Origin: Candidatus Binatia bacterium
GTDB taxonomy: Bacteria; Vulcanimicrobiota; Vulcanimicrobiia; Vulcanimicrobiales; Vulcanimicrobiaceae
DNA length: 64,000 bases
NCBI GenBank assembly: GCA_035544215.1
Contig: DATKHY010000007.1
Coordinates: 434,001 to 498,000, forward strand
Direction of reading: 5' to 3'
The notes beneath the pieces were generated by a model, which was not told where the DNA came from, did not search any database, and saw nothing but the letters and a program-made list of their open reading frames with translations. Position numbers and translations under genes: made by a program. Below, piece after piece: positions 28,594 through 37,944 of the stretch (positions are counted from its first letter, which is position 1; every line of letters begins with the position of its first letter).

Positions 28594-28965
28594 TCAGAAC
28601 GCCGTTGACGAAACGCCCGGAGTCTTCGGTGGAGAATCGTTTGGCGAGGGCGACCGCCTCGTTGATCGCAACCGCGGTCGGCGTTTCGGGGCGGCAGCGC
28701 AATTCGTATGTAGCCATCTCCAAGAGTAGCCGGTCGATCGTCGGCAGGCGTTCGATCGCCCAGCCTTCCAAGAGCGGGCTAACGATGCGATCCGCTTTCG
28801 GAGCGTATTCGAGCGTGCCCAGAGCGAGTTCCTCGACGAACGCAAGCTCCTGACCGTCCGGGTTCTCTCCCACGACTTCGCGCACCGCGTCACCGGGATC
28901 GCGATCGCCCACGACGACGGAATAGAGCACCTTGAGCGCCTGCTCGCGCGCGACGCGGCGAGAGG

Positions 28966-28969
<4 letters not shown>
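28565..28969 (-). CDS. nusB: Transcription antitermination protein NusB
   Basis: A 134-residue all-helical factor for rRNA antitermination with NusE. Seen: ARREQALKVLY-type opening (VAREQALKVLYSVVVGD), LPTIDRLLLEMATYELRC and VAINEAVALAKRFSTEDSG followed by FVNGVLSAVA, the NusB signature. The ATG at 28969 overlaps the accC stop in the ATGA style; the longer upstream frame is not coding. Confidence 0.94.
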
Positions 28970-30309
<1,340 letters not shown>

Positions 30310-30321
30310 GCGCCGCTGCCC

Positions 30322-31215
30322 TTACGGTCGCGCGATCGCGAAGAGCGGCTGGCCGTATTCGACCGCCGCCCCGTCCATGGCCGAGTTCGAAACGAGCCGG
30401 CCGGGGCCCATGCTGTGAACGGGCGTGCGGATGCCGAGCGCCTCGATGTAGCCGAGCTCGCGATCGCCCTCGAACACCTCGCCCTCGACGGGCGCCGGAC
30501 GGCTGCTGTGAAAGATACCCACCAGATCGGCCTTGATCGTGTCGATCCGCGGCGCAATCGTTTCGGCCGGAATGCGATCCACTGCGCGCGACGCCGCACC
30601 CGCTTCCGAACCCCGTCGAGCGACTTCGATCTCGTCGCTCGGACGCGCAATTCGCACGCGAACGGCGTCACTACCAGCGAGAAATTGCGCGAGCGCGCGC
30701 ACGCGGTCCGCGATGGAATGGGTTCCTTGCACGGGCATTCCCGAAGCGCTTTCGCCCAAAGGAGCGACGGACCTGGCTTCGGCCTCGGGCAACGCGTCGC
30801 GCAGCGCGCCGAAGCGTGTGTCGATTTGCGCCAAAGGAACCAAAACGAAGGCGCGTTCGCGCAGGCGCGGATGCGGCACACGCAGACCCTCTTCGTCGAT
30901 GTCGAGTTCGTCGTAGAGCAACAGATCGAGATCGATCACTCGCGCTCCCCAGCGTTCGGCGGGCGTGCGCCCCAGCCGACGCTCCGCGGCCTGCAACGCG
31001 TCTAAGAGCTCGCGCGGCGATAGCGGCGTCTGCAGGAGGGCCACCGCGTTGGCAAACCACGGCTGATCCGTTTTGCCCCAGGGAGCGGCGCGATAGATCG
31101 ACGATTTCGCGACCAGCGTTCCCATTTCGGCGATCGCCGCAAAGGCGCGCTCGACGTTCGCGGCACGTTCGCCCAGGTTGCTGCCGATGCCGATGTGCGC
31201 CCGATGCTGTGTCAC
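30322..31215 (-). CDS. folK: FolK fused to an AccB-like domain without the biotinyl lysine
   Basis: A 297-residue fusion. Residues 1-155 are HPPK (pterin pyrophosphokinase, folate pathway): GIGSNLGERAANVERAFAAI, RWGARVIDLDLLLYDE and HPRLRERAFVLVPLAQ. Residues about 160-297 follow a biotin carboxyl carrier protein: the N-terminal helix-strand IADRVRALAQFL...VRVRIAR, linker, then IKADLVGIFHSSRPAP, GYIEALGIRTPV and AAVEYGQPLFAIA. The biotinylation motif EAMKL reads EALGI (residues 258-262), so the acceptor lysine is Gly261. The frame is open with no stop between the two parts; Met160 could also act as an internal start. The gene sits directly before accC. A non-biotinylated carrier mimic regulating or scaffolding the carboxylase is the natural hypothesis. 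Confidence 0.9.
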   Translation of the reverse strand: MTQHRAHIGIGSNLGERAANVERAFAAIAEMGTLVAKSSIYRAAPWGKTDQPWFANAVALLQTPLSPRELLDALQAAERRLGRTPAERWGARVIDLDLLLYDELDIDEEGLRVPHPRLRERAFVLVPLAQIDTRFGALRDALPEAEARSVAPLGESASGMPVQGTHSIADRVRALAQFLAGSDAVRVRIARPSDEIEVARRGSEAGAASRAVDRIPAETIAPRIDTIKADLVGIFHSSRPAPVEGEVFEGDRELGYIEALGIRTPVHSMGPGRLVSNSAMDGAAVEYGQPLFAIARP

Positions 31216-31559
31216 CGCTCGCGGCTCAGAGTAACCGACGGCGTGGCGCCGTCGAGTATGCCGGGCTTCGCGATCGTCACGTGAGCGCTCGCGACGCGCT
31301 CGTCTTCGAAGACCGCGGCGAGCAGATCCGCGGCGAGGCGCTCGAGCAACGCATACGACGTTGTCTCCACGATTCGCACGATCCGCGCGTGCAGCGCAGC
31401 ATAGTCCATCGTGCAGGCGAGATCGTCGCTCGCCGCCGCATCACGCAGATCGAGCTCCGCCGAGACCGCGATGTCGAAGGGCTGCGCGCGCGCACGCTCC
31501 ACGGCACCGGCGCCGTGCTTGCCGTACGCGTGTATGCCCTCCAGCCTTATCCAGTCCAT
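31212..31559 (-). CDS. folB: Dihydroneopterin aldolase
   Basis: Folate-pathway aldolase converting dihydroneopterin to hydroxymethyl-dihydropterin; 115 residues. Seen: RLEGIHAYGKHGAGAVERAR (family xGCxxHGVxxxER pattern) and MDYAALHARIVRIVE, then the C-terminal VTIAKPGIL. The ATG at 31559 has a GGAGG ribosome binding site 9 nt upstream and overlaps the folP end by 13 bp. It is followed by folK with a 4-bp overlap. Confidence 0.92.
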   Translation of the reverse strand: MDWIRLEGIHAYGKHGAGAVERARAQPFDIAVSAELDLRDAAASDDLACTMDYAALHARIVRIVETTSYALLERLAADLLAAVFEDERVASAHVTIAKPGILDGATPSVTLSRER

Positions 31560-32398
31560 CCCGCCGGCCTCCAATCACGAACTATCGCATCCGCGACCGC
31601 GACCGCGTCGCGCGCGGCGGCGACGTCGTGCACGCGCACGATGTCGACGCCGGCTCGTACGGCGAGCGCCGTGGTAGCGACCGTTCCGTAAACGCGATCG
31701 GCGGGCTCGCGTCCGGTGAGCTTGCCGATCGTCGACTTGCGCGAAGCCCCGAGCATCGTAGGAAAGCCCAGCCCTACGAACCGATCCAGGGCGCGCAAGA
31801 CGGCGAGATTCTGGTCGGCGGTCTTGCCAAATCCTATGCCCGGGTCCAGGACGATTGCCTCGCGTGCGATCCCGCGTGCGACGGCCCTGCGCGCGCATTC
31901 GTCGAGATAGCGCAGCACGGCATCCACGACGTTGCCCTCGTACGCGGTCGTCGTCTGGTTGTGCATCACGACGATCGGCATTCCGAGCTCGGAGGCGACG
32001 CTCAGCAGCGCGTCGGACGCGCCCCAGACCGAGTTCACGATATCGGCTCCCGCCGCGTGGGCGGCGCGCGCCACGGAGGGTTTGTAGGTATCGACCGAGA
32101 TCGGTGCGCCCGGAAAACGCTCGCGGAGCGCCGCGATGACGGGAACGGCGCGTGCGATTTCGATGTCGTCATCGACCGGTCGATGCCCCGGCCGCGTCGA
32201 TTCGCCGCCGACGTCCAACAGGTCGGCTCCCGCGTCCCACTGGCCGACGGCGTGCGCGGTTGCGGCGCCCGGGTCCTCGAGACCGTCGCCCGAAAACGAA
32301 TCCGGCGTCACGTTGACGATCGCCATGACGTACGTCCGATCTCCCCAGCGGATGACTCGACCCCGAAGTCTCAGGGAACCGCGGTCGGCACGTACCAT
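31547..32398 (-). CDS. folP: Dihydropteroate synthase
   Basis: Joins p-aminobenzoate to the pterin pyrophosphate; target of sulfonamides. 283 residues. Seen: MAIVNVTPDSFSGDG (pterin site), LLDVGGESTRPGH, ISVDTYKPSVARAA, ADIVNSVWG, and the C-terminal LDPGIGFGKTADQN and MLGASRKSTIG. The ATG at 32398 leaves the customary 25 residues before the NVTPDSF motif and overlaps folC by 28 bp. Confidence 0.94.
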   Translation of the reverse strand: MVRADRGSLRLRGRVIRWGDRTYVMAIVNVTPDSFSGDGLEDPGAATAHAVGQWDAGADLLDVGGESTRPGHRPVDDDIEIARAVPVIAALRERFPGAPISVDTYKPSVARAAHAAGADIVNSVWGASDALLSVASELGMPIVVMHNQTTTAYEGNVVDAVLRYLDECARRAVARGIAREAIVLDPGIGFGKTADQNLAVLRALDRFVGLGFPTMLGASRKSTIGKLTGREPADRVYGTVATTALAVRAGVDIVRVHDVAAARDAVAVADAIVRDWRPAGWTG

Positions 32399-33696
32399 TC
32401 GCGTAATCCCGCCACGACGAAGGTCGATCCCGTCACGACGACGACGTCGTCGATCGCCGCCCTCCGGCGCGCGACGGTCAAGGCTTCGACCGGATCCGTT
32501 ATCGCCCGGCCCCATGCGCCGAGCGACTCCGCGAGCGTCGCCAGGCGCTGCGGCAGAATCGCCTTGCGCCCCGCCGCGACAAACGACGTGAACGTGAACG
32601 TCGAGTTCACCGTCCCGAGAATCTCGATGATTCGCCGTGCGTCCTTGCTCTCGCCGATCGCAACCACGTAGTGAATCCGCCGATGGGGAAACCACTCGCG
32701 CAGCGAGGCGACGAGAGACTCGGCCTTCTCCGCGTTGTGTGCCACGTCGAAGACGACGGTCGGGCTCGCGCACACGAGCTCCATTCGGCCCGGAATCGCG
32801 ACGTCGCGAAGCGCTGCGGCAATCTCTTCCGGCCTCGGGCGCAGCTCGTCGGCAAGCTGTTCCAACACCGCGATAGCCGTCGCCGCGTTCGTTCGCTGGA
32901 AAGCGCCGGCGACGGCCAGGCGCAACCGGTACGACCCGCGCGGCGTGACGACGGAGAGCCGCTGCGCGCCGCGTTCCTCGGCTCGCTCGCGCTCGATGCG
33001 CACGACTTGTTCGACGCGCACGATGGGCGCGCCGATCTCGGAGGCGTAGCGTTCGATCACCGCCAGCGCGGCGGCCGGCATCGCGGCGAGCACGAGCGGA
33101 ACGCCGGGTTTCGCGATGCCCGCCTTCTCCGATGCGATCGCTTCGATCGTGGTGCCCAGCACGTCGGTGTGATCGTAACCCACCGAAGTGATCGCCGCGA
33201 CTACGGGCAAGATCACGTTGGTGCCGTCGAGGCGTCCGCCGAGGCCCACCTCGATCACCGCCACGTCGACGCGCTCGTCGGCGAAGTACTTGAATGCCAG
33301 CGCGAGCAGCGTCTCGTAGTACGTCGGACGCCCGTGTTGCGCTGCGGCGCGCGCGATCGCCGGCAGCATCTCGTCGAGCAGCGCGGCGAAGCGCTCGTGC
33401 GGGATGGGCGCGCCGTCGATGCGGGCGCGTTCGGTCATTGCGCGGAGGTGCGGTTTCGTGTGGAGCCCGGTTCGCTTTCCCGCCGCCTGCAAGGCGCCGG
33501 CGATCATCGTCGCCGTCGAACCCTTTCCGCTGGTGCCGCCGACGTGGATCGTGGGATACGCGCGGTGCGGATCGCCGAGTTCGAACAGCAGGGCGCGAAT
33601 TCGGTCGAGCTTGTAGGACGTGCGGCGCGAAACGGTCTCGTCGATCAGGCCGAGCAGATAGGCTTCCCCCTCGGCGTACGTCGAGATACGTCTCAT
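32371..33696 (-). CDS. folC: Bifunctional folylpolyglutamate / dihydrofolate synthase
   Basis: Mur-ligase-type enzyme that adds glutamate to dihydropteroate and folates; 441 residues. Seen: P-loop HVGGTSGKGSTATMIAGAL, the PHLRAMTERARIDG region, VGLGGRLDGTNV and TSVGYDHTDVLGTTIEAIAS with the following lysine, all standard for FolC. The C-terminal domain has VVFDVAHNAEKAESL. It overlaps mogA by 4 bp. Confidence 0.94.
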   Translation of the reverse strand: MRRISTYAEGEAYLLGLIDETVSRRTSYKLDRIRALLFELGDPHRAYPTIHVGGTSGKGSTATMIAGALQAAGKRTGLHTKPHLRAMTERARIDGAPIPHERFAALLDEMLPAIARAAAQHGRPTYYETLLALAFKYFADERVDVAVIEVGLGGRLDGTNVILPVVAAITSVGYDHTDVLGTTIEAIASEKAGIAKPGVPLVLAAMPAAALAVIERYASEIGAPIVRVEQVVRIERERAEERGAQRLSVVTPRGSYRLRLAVAGAFQRTNAATAIAVLEQLADELRPRPEEIAAALRDVAIPGRMELVCASPTVVFDVAHNAEKAESLVASLREWFPHRRIHYVVAIGESKDARRIIEILGTVNSTFTFTSFVAAGRKAILPQRLATLAESLGAWGRAITDPVEALTVARRRAAIDDVVVVTGSTFVVAGLREWYVPTAVP

Positions 33697-34175
33697 GCGT
33701 CCGGCGACCGGTCGGCCAAGAGCTCGAGCGCGTGCGGGAGCACCGGCAGCACGACTTCCAGCGTCTGCGCCACCGCCTTCGGGCTGCCGGGGAGATTGAT
33801 GACGAGCGTCCGGTCGCGGACGCCTGCGATCGCGCGAGAGAGCATCGCCGTGCGTGTGTACTGCAGCGAGGCGGCGCGAATTGCCTCGGCGATGCCCGGG
33901 ACCTCGTAATCGAGAACGGCCGCCGTCGCCTGGGGCGTGAGATCGCGCGGCGAAAGCCCGGTTCCGCCGCTGGTCAGCACGAGGTCCGCGACATGCGAAT
34001 CGGCGAGGTCTATGAGGTGAGCCTGGAGGGAAGCCGGGTCGTCGGAGATGACGCTTTCGTGGACGACCGCATACGTGGGGCCGAGCCGTTCACGCATGAT
34101 CGGAATGCATTCGTCGGCGCGCTCTCCCGACGCGGCCCGGTCGGAGAGCACGATCAGCGCGACCTTAAACGTCAT
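33693..34175 (-). CDS. mogA: MogA/MoaB-family molybdopterin adenylyltransferase
   Basis: A 160-residue enzyme that adenylates molybdopterin before metal insertion. Seen: LIVLSDRAASGERAD at the N-terminus, DLVLTSGGTGLSPRDLTPQA (the GGTGxxxRD motif) and VINLPGSPKAVAQTLEVVLP. The ATG at 34175 overlaps the moaC end by 11 bp, so the two are coupled. MoeA, which acts after it, is encoded at 59835-61082, away from this cluster. Confidence 0.92.
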   Translation of the reverse strand: MTFKVALIVLSDRAASGERADECIPIMRERLGPTYAVVHESVISDDPASLQAHLIDLADSHVADLVLTSGGTGLSPRDLTPQATAAVLDYEVPGIAEAIRAASLQYTRTAMLSRAIAGVRDRTLVINLPGSPKAVAQTLEVVLPVLPHALELLADRSPDA

Positions 34176-34659
34176 AGGATCCGGACTTGCCGCCGCTCTT
34201 GTGCACCAGGCGCAGCGAGTCGATCGTGATGCCCTTGTCGAGGGCCTTGGCCATGTCGTAGATCGTGAGCGCGGCGACCGAGGCCGCGACCAGGGCTTCG
34301 AGTTCGACGCCGGTCCGCGCCGACGTGCGGGCCTCAGTCTCGACGCGGAGCGCGCCGTCGTCGCGCCACTTGAAGCGCACGTCGATCTTGTCCAGCGGCA
34401 AGGGATGGGCCAAGGGAATGAGCGTGGCCGTGCGCTTTGCGGCCATGATTCCAGCGATCTGGGCCGCGACGAGCGCGTCACCCTTGCGCAACGTCGCCTC
34501 GCGCAGCGCGGTTCGCGCCGCGGCGTTCATGCGCACGATGGCCTCAGCACGCGCGAAGCGAGACGTCACGCCCTTCGCAGAGACGTCCACCATCTCGACG
34601 CTCGCGTCGGGCGCCACGTGCGAAAGTTTCACCTCGGCGCGCTCTGGAAGCGAGCCCAA
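34165..34659 (-). CDS. moaC: Cyclic pyranopterin monophosphate synthase accessory protein MoaC
   Basis: Acts with MoaA to turn GTP into the pterin precursor of molybdenum cofactor; 164 residues. Seen: VDVSAKGVTSRFARAEA near the start, KGDALVAAQIAGIMAAKRT, LIPLAHPLPLDKIDV and ARTSARTGVELEALVAASVA, then YDMAKALDKGI. These are the family active-site segments. It starts within the preceding small gene (31-bp overlap). MoaA is not in the window. Confidence 0.93.
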   Translation of the reverse strand: MGSLPERAEVKLSHVAPDASVEMVDVSAKGVTSRFARAEAIVRMNAAARTALREATLRKGDALVAAQIAGIMAAKRTATLIPLAHPLPLDKIDVRFKWRDDGALRVETEARTSARTGVELEALVAASVAALTIYDMAKALDKGITIDSLRLVHKSGGKSGSYDV

Positions 34660-34817
34660 ATCAGGCAGAGCAGCGCCAGCACCCAGAGAACCACGAGGTG
34701 GGTGATGTGATTCGGGTGTTGCGCGCCGGACTGCGTGAAGAGGTTGATCTTCCCCAAGCCGTAGAGAATTCCGACGACGAAGAAGATGATCGCCAAGGCG
34801 AGCGCGATAACTCTCAT
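34629..34817 (-). CDS. Small two-helix membrane protein
   Basis: A 62-residue protein with hydrophobic segments at about 4-22 and 40-57 joined by a short polar loop (QSGAQHPNHITH). It overlaps uppP by 4 bp and moaC by 31 bp, which supports real translation. I recognise no family. The pattern resembles small conserved inner-membrane proteins of unknown role. Confidence 0.65.
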   Translation of the reverse strand: MRVIALALAIIFFVVGILYGLGKINLFTQSGAQHPNHITHLVVLWVLALLCLIWARFQSAPR

Positions 34818-35674
34818 GTGATAATTCCCCCGCGTGCGAGAACGAGGCAGATTGCGCCCACGAAGACGCAGTACCAGCCGAACGGGCGCAGGTCGTTCGA
34901 GCGAAAGTAGCGCGTCAGGAAGGCCACCGAAAGATATGCGGCGACTCCGGCCGCAATTCCGCCGACGACAGCCTGGACGAGTACGACGTGCGCCGCCGGA
35001 ACGAACAGCTTCGGTATCTCGAGCAGCGCTGCGGCCAAGATCACCGGCGTCGCCAGCAGGAACGAGAAGCGCGCAGCGTCCTCGTGGTCGAGGTCGCAGA
35101 GCAGCCCCGCGACCATGGAAGCTCCGGACCGCGAGATGCCGGGCAGGAGCGCGAGCGCCTGCGCGGCGCCTACGGAGAGGCTGCCCGCGTAGCTCAGCCG
35201 CTCGATCGGCTTGTCGGTACGTCCGGCGCTCTGCAGTTGACGCCGGCGCAGCGCCTCACCCGCGAACATCACGAGCCCGTTGAGGATGAGGAAGAACGCC
35301 GCCGGCGCAGGCGAGCCGAATAGCCGCCGCACCGGAACTTCGAAGATGAAGCCCAGGATTCCGACCGGAATCGTGGCCACGACGAGCCGCCATCCGATCC
35401 GCTCGTCACGGTCGTCGCCCAGGCGCCCGCGAACGACGCTCGCGATCAGCGCGCGCACGATCGCATACCATTGCGCCCGGTAAAAGACGATCAGTGCCAG
35501 AGCGGTGCCGAGGTGCAAAACGACGACGAACGCGAGGAACGACGGGCTGGAGCGATCGACGTTGTGCCAACCTAGCACGGCCGGCACCAGAATCGTGTGA
35601 CCGAGGCTAGAAACCGGGAACAGCTCGGTCACGCCCTGGAGCAGCGCGAGAACGAGTGCTTGGAAGAACGTCAC
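34814..35674 (-). CDS. uppP: Undecaprenyl-diphosphatase UppP (BacA)
   Basis: Recycles undecaprenyl diphosphate, the lipid carrier of cell-wall precursors; a 286-residue polytopic membrane protein. Seen: QGVTELFPVSSLGHTILVP (catalytic glutamates and histidine) and PGISRSGASMVAGLL (second conserved motif with the catalytic arginine). It lies 16 bp behind the second tonB gene and overlaps the following small gene by 4 bp. Its product supports the PBP1A encoded in the same run. Confidence 0.94.
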   Translation of the reverse strand: MTFFQALVLALLQGVTELFPVSSLGHTILVPAVLGWHNVDRSSPSFLAFVVVLHLGTALALIVFYRAQWYAIVRALIASVVRGRLGDDRDERIGWRLVVATIPVGILGFIFEVPVRRLFGSPAPAAFFLILNGLVMFAGEALRRRQLQSAGRTDKPIERLSYAGSLSVGAAQALALLPGISRSGASMVAGLLCDLDHEDAARFSFLLATPVILAAALLEIPKLFVPAAHVVLVQAVVGGIAAGVAAYLSVAFLTRYFRSNDLRPFGWYCVFVGAICLVLARGGIIT

Positions 35675-35690
35675 GTGTATCGAGCGGCCT

Positions 35691-36317
35691 CTACCACGCG
35701 ACGAACTTTACGCTGAACGCGTAGTCTCCCGCAACCGGCTTGCACTCGTGCAGCGCCGGGGTGTAGCGCGCGTCGCGGGCCATCCCGACGGCGACCAGAT
35801 CGAGCGATGAATTTCCCGTGCTCTGCACGACGGCCGTGCGAGTGACTTGCCCGCTCGGATCGAGCTGCACGCGCACGAGCGCGACGCCGCTGGTCCCTTC
35901 CGAGCGCGCGCCGGGCGCGATGTCGGGCGGCGGTGGCGAGGCGGCGATCGCCGCGCCCGCGTTGGGCTGCGTGCACCCGGCCCCGCTCGTCGCCGCCGGC
36001 GTGGGCGGCGGCGTAGCGGGGGCCGGCGTCGGTGCAGGGGGCGTGCCGTTCGCGGTGCCCGCGGGTCCCTCGAGCCCGTTCGGCTTGCGTGGCGGCGCAG
36101 AGTTGACGGTGCGGGGCGCGGGCGTGCGCTTGGGAGGCGGCGGGGGAGGCGTCTGGATCTTTCTCACCGTTATCGTAGCGGGCCGATGCTCGAGCGAGAC
36201 GACCTCAGCCTGGCCCTGCGGCGTGGGTGTGGGCGGCCGCATGATGAGCGCGACGATCAGATGGACGAGCAGCGAGAGCGCGAACGCAATCACCAGCAAA
36301 CGCGGGATGCGTTTCAT
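35691..36317 (-). CDS. TonB-family protein (second copy)
   Basis: A 208-residue energy transducer candidate: membrane helix at about 8-26 (LLVIAFALSLLVHLIVALI), proline-rich periplasmic stretch (about 30-125), then a compact C-terminal TonB_C-like domain with VALVRVQLDPSGQVTRTAVVQ and MARDARYTPALHECKPVAG. The cysteine in the last segment is shared with the preceding paralogue. It follows that paralogue after 21 bp. Two different TonBs served by one ExbB suggests separate outer-membrane partners. Confidence 0.85.
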   Translation of the reverse strand: MKRIPRLLVIAFALSLLVHLIVALIMRPPTPTPQGQAEVVSLEHRPATITVRKIQTPPPPPPKRTPAPRTVNSAPPRKPNGLEGPAGTANGTPPAPTPAPATPPPTPAATSGAGCTQPNAGAAIAASPPPPDIAPGARSEGTSGVALVRVQLDPSGQVTRTAVVQSTGNSSLDLVAVGMARDARYTPALHECKPVAGDYAFSVKFVAW

Positions 36318-36338
36318 GGCTGATGACGAGCGAGTTGG

Positions 36339-37073
36339 CTAGTCGGGTTGGAAATCCGCGCGGAAGAGATAATTGCCCGTGGTCGGTGAGCAGTTGATCA
36401 GCTTGGGCGAGTAGGTCGACTGGCGAGCAGCGCGCAGCGCCGCCTGATCGATTGACATGTTGCCCGAACTCTTGTACACGGAGGCCGAGACCAAGTTGCC
36501 GCTTGGGCCGACCGTGACTTCGACGTTGACCGTCACCGCGCCGAGCCCGAGATCGAGCGCGGATTGCGGATAATCCGGCTGCACCGGATTCGTCACCGTC
36601 GCTTCCACGTTCGGATTCGCACATGCCGGCTTGGGCGTGCCGGCTGCCGCGGTGCCGGCCGGCTGCGGCGGCCCGTTCCCCACGCCCTGCGGCGCGCCAT
36701 TCTCGCTGCCACTCTTGGGCTGCGATACGGTATTTTCCGTCGATCCCGATGCGGACTTGCTCGTCGTGTGGACGAGGTTTACTTTGAGCTTCGGTTGCGG
36801 CAGCTGCTGTTGCTTGGGCGGCGGCGTCGCCTGCGGCGGCGGCGTCGGAGTCGGCGGCGGGGTGGGGGTCGGCGGCGGCGGCGTGTGGACGATCGTCTTG
36901 TGGATCTTCGAAACGGTGACCTCTTCGGTCTTCTGCTCTTCGCTGTGTTTGAGGAAGTTCGGGAAGATCGAACCGATGGCGAGGTGCGCGACGATCGAGA
37001 TGACAAACGCCCATCCGATAAAGCTTCGGAAGCGCTCGCCGGTGGTGATGAATCCAGAGCCGCGTTTGGCCAT
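36339..37073 (-). CDS. tonB: TonB-family protein (first copy)
   Basis: A 244-residue protein with a basic cytoplasmic tip, a membrane helix (about 17-36, FIGWAFVISIVAHLAIGSIF), a long PPPTPTPPP linker and a C-terminal TonB domain: VNPVQPDYPQSALDLGLGAV-like region and VTVGPSGNLVSASVYKSSGN, ending RAARQSTYSPKLINCSPTTG. It transmits the proton-motive force captured by ExbB/ExbD to outer-membrane receptors. It is separated by 3 bp from the upstream exbD, so one operon is certain. Confidence 0.88.
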   Translation of the reverse strand: MAKRGSGFITTGERFRSFIGWAFVISIVAHLAIGSIFPNFLKHSEEQKTEEVTVSKIHKTIVHTPPPPTPTPPPTPTPPPQATPPPKQQQLPQPKLKVNLVHTTSKSASGSTENTVSQPKSGSENGAPQGVGNGPPQPAGTAAAGTPKPACANPNVEATVTNPVQPDYPQSALDLGLGAVTVNVEVTVGPSGNLVSASVYKSSGNMSIDQAALRAARQSTYSPKLINCSPTTGNYLFRADFQPD

Positions 37074-37076
37074 CGC

Positions 37077-37502
37077 CTACTGCGTCGTCCCCTCGGGCGT
37101 GCCCTGAACGTGATTCGCGAGGCCGAAGTCGGTGAGGTCGACGGATTTCGCGGCGTCCATTACCTGGAGTATGACACCGTAGCTCGTCTTGGGATCCGCT
37201 TTGATGATCACGCTCTTGAAGCGGTGGCCGGTCGCGTCCTGCAGCTGTCCGAACGCCGCCTTCATGTCTAGTATGGACACCAGGTTGGAGCCGATCTGGA
37301 CGTGATCCTTATCGTCGATGATGACGACGATCTGGGACGCCTGCACCTTGTCCTTGTTGTAGGCGTCGGGCAGCTTCGGCTCTTTCGTGACCGACGCTAA
37401 GATGATGAAGATGATGAGCAACACCAACAGCACGTCCGTAAAGGGCGTGATGTTGATCGTCGACATTACCTCATCTTCGCCTCCGCCCGTGGAAACGGCC
37501 AC
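37077..37502 (-). CDS. exbD: ExbD/TolR-family biopolymer transport protein (second copy)
   Basis: A 141-residue protein with a short N-terminus (EDEVMSTINITPFTDVLLVL) leading into one membrane helix. The aspartate in TPFTDVLLVLLIIF is the conserved proton-relay residue of ExbD/TolR. A periplasmic domain follows (IVVIIDDKDHVQIGSNLVSI). It works with the ExbB-type channel encoded two genes upstream. Confidence 0.92.
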   Translation of the reverse strand: MAVSTGGGEDEVMSTINITPFTDVLLVLLIIFIILASVTKEPKLPDAYNKDKVQASQIVVIIDDKDHVQIGSNLVSILDMKAAFGQLQDATGHRFKSVIIKADPKTSYGVILQVMDAAKSVDLTDFGLANHVQGTPEGTTQ

Positions 37503-37516
37503 GTGCTAACCCTCCC

Positions 37517-37927
37517 TTACGACGTTACGAAGCCGACGTCTTCGAGGCCGGCGTTCTTGGCGGCGTCCAAAATCCGAATGATGACCCCGTACGGCGCCTT
37601 GGCGTCGGCGATGATCGCGACGTGGTGGTGCGGCTTCTTTTTCGAGGCGTCGTACATGATGCGGTAGATGCCCGTCTGATCGGTTTTCGTTCCGTCGACG
37701 AAGATCACGCCCTTGTTGTTGACGTCAACTTCGATGTCGTTCTTGTTCTTGTTCTGAGTAGCGGGATTGTTGTTCTTGTTGGGCAGCTCTTTTTCGAAGC
37801 CGGGCGGAGCGACCAGTGCCGCGAGAATCATGAAGATGATGAGCAGCACGAGCAAAACGTCGGTGAACGGCGTGATGTTGATCTCCGCCATTACTTCTTG
37901 CTCTTGTTGTGCCGAGAGCAGTCCCAT
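37517..37927 (-). CDS. exbD: ExbD/TolR-family biopolymer transport protein (first copy)
   Basis: A 136-residue paralogue of the next gene. It has the same EVMAEINITPFTDVLLVL start with the conserved membrane aspartate, followed by a periplasmic domain rich in lysine and asparagine (KNNNPATQNKNKNDIEVDVN). Two ExbD proteins behind one ExbB is a known arrangement. Whether they form a mixed dimer cannot be read from sequence. Confidence 0.92.
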   Translation of the reverse strand: MGLLSAQQEQEVMAEINITPFTDVLLVLLIIFMILAALVAPPGFEKELPNKNNNPATQNKNKNDIEVDVNNKGVIFVDGTKTDQTGIYRIMYDASKKKPHHHVAIIADAKAPYGVIIRILDAAKNAGLEDVGFVTS

Positions 37928-37944
37928 GGTCGTGCCTTACCGGC

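Noticed and set aside
36339-37073. Proline-threonine repeats in tonB as a DNA satellite
   Set aside because: The PPPTPTPPP region is a normal TonB linker with varied codons, not an exact tandem repeat.
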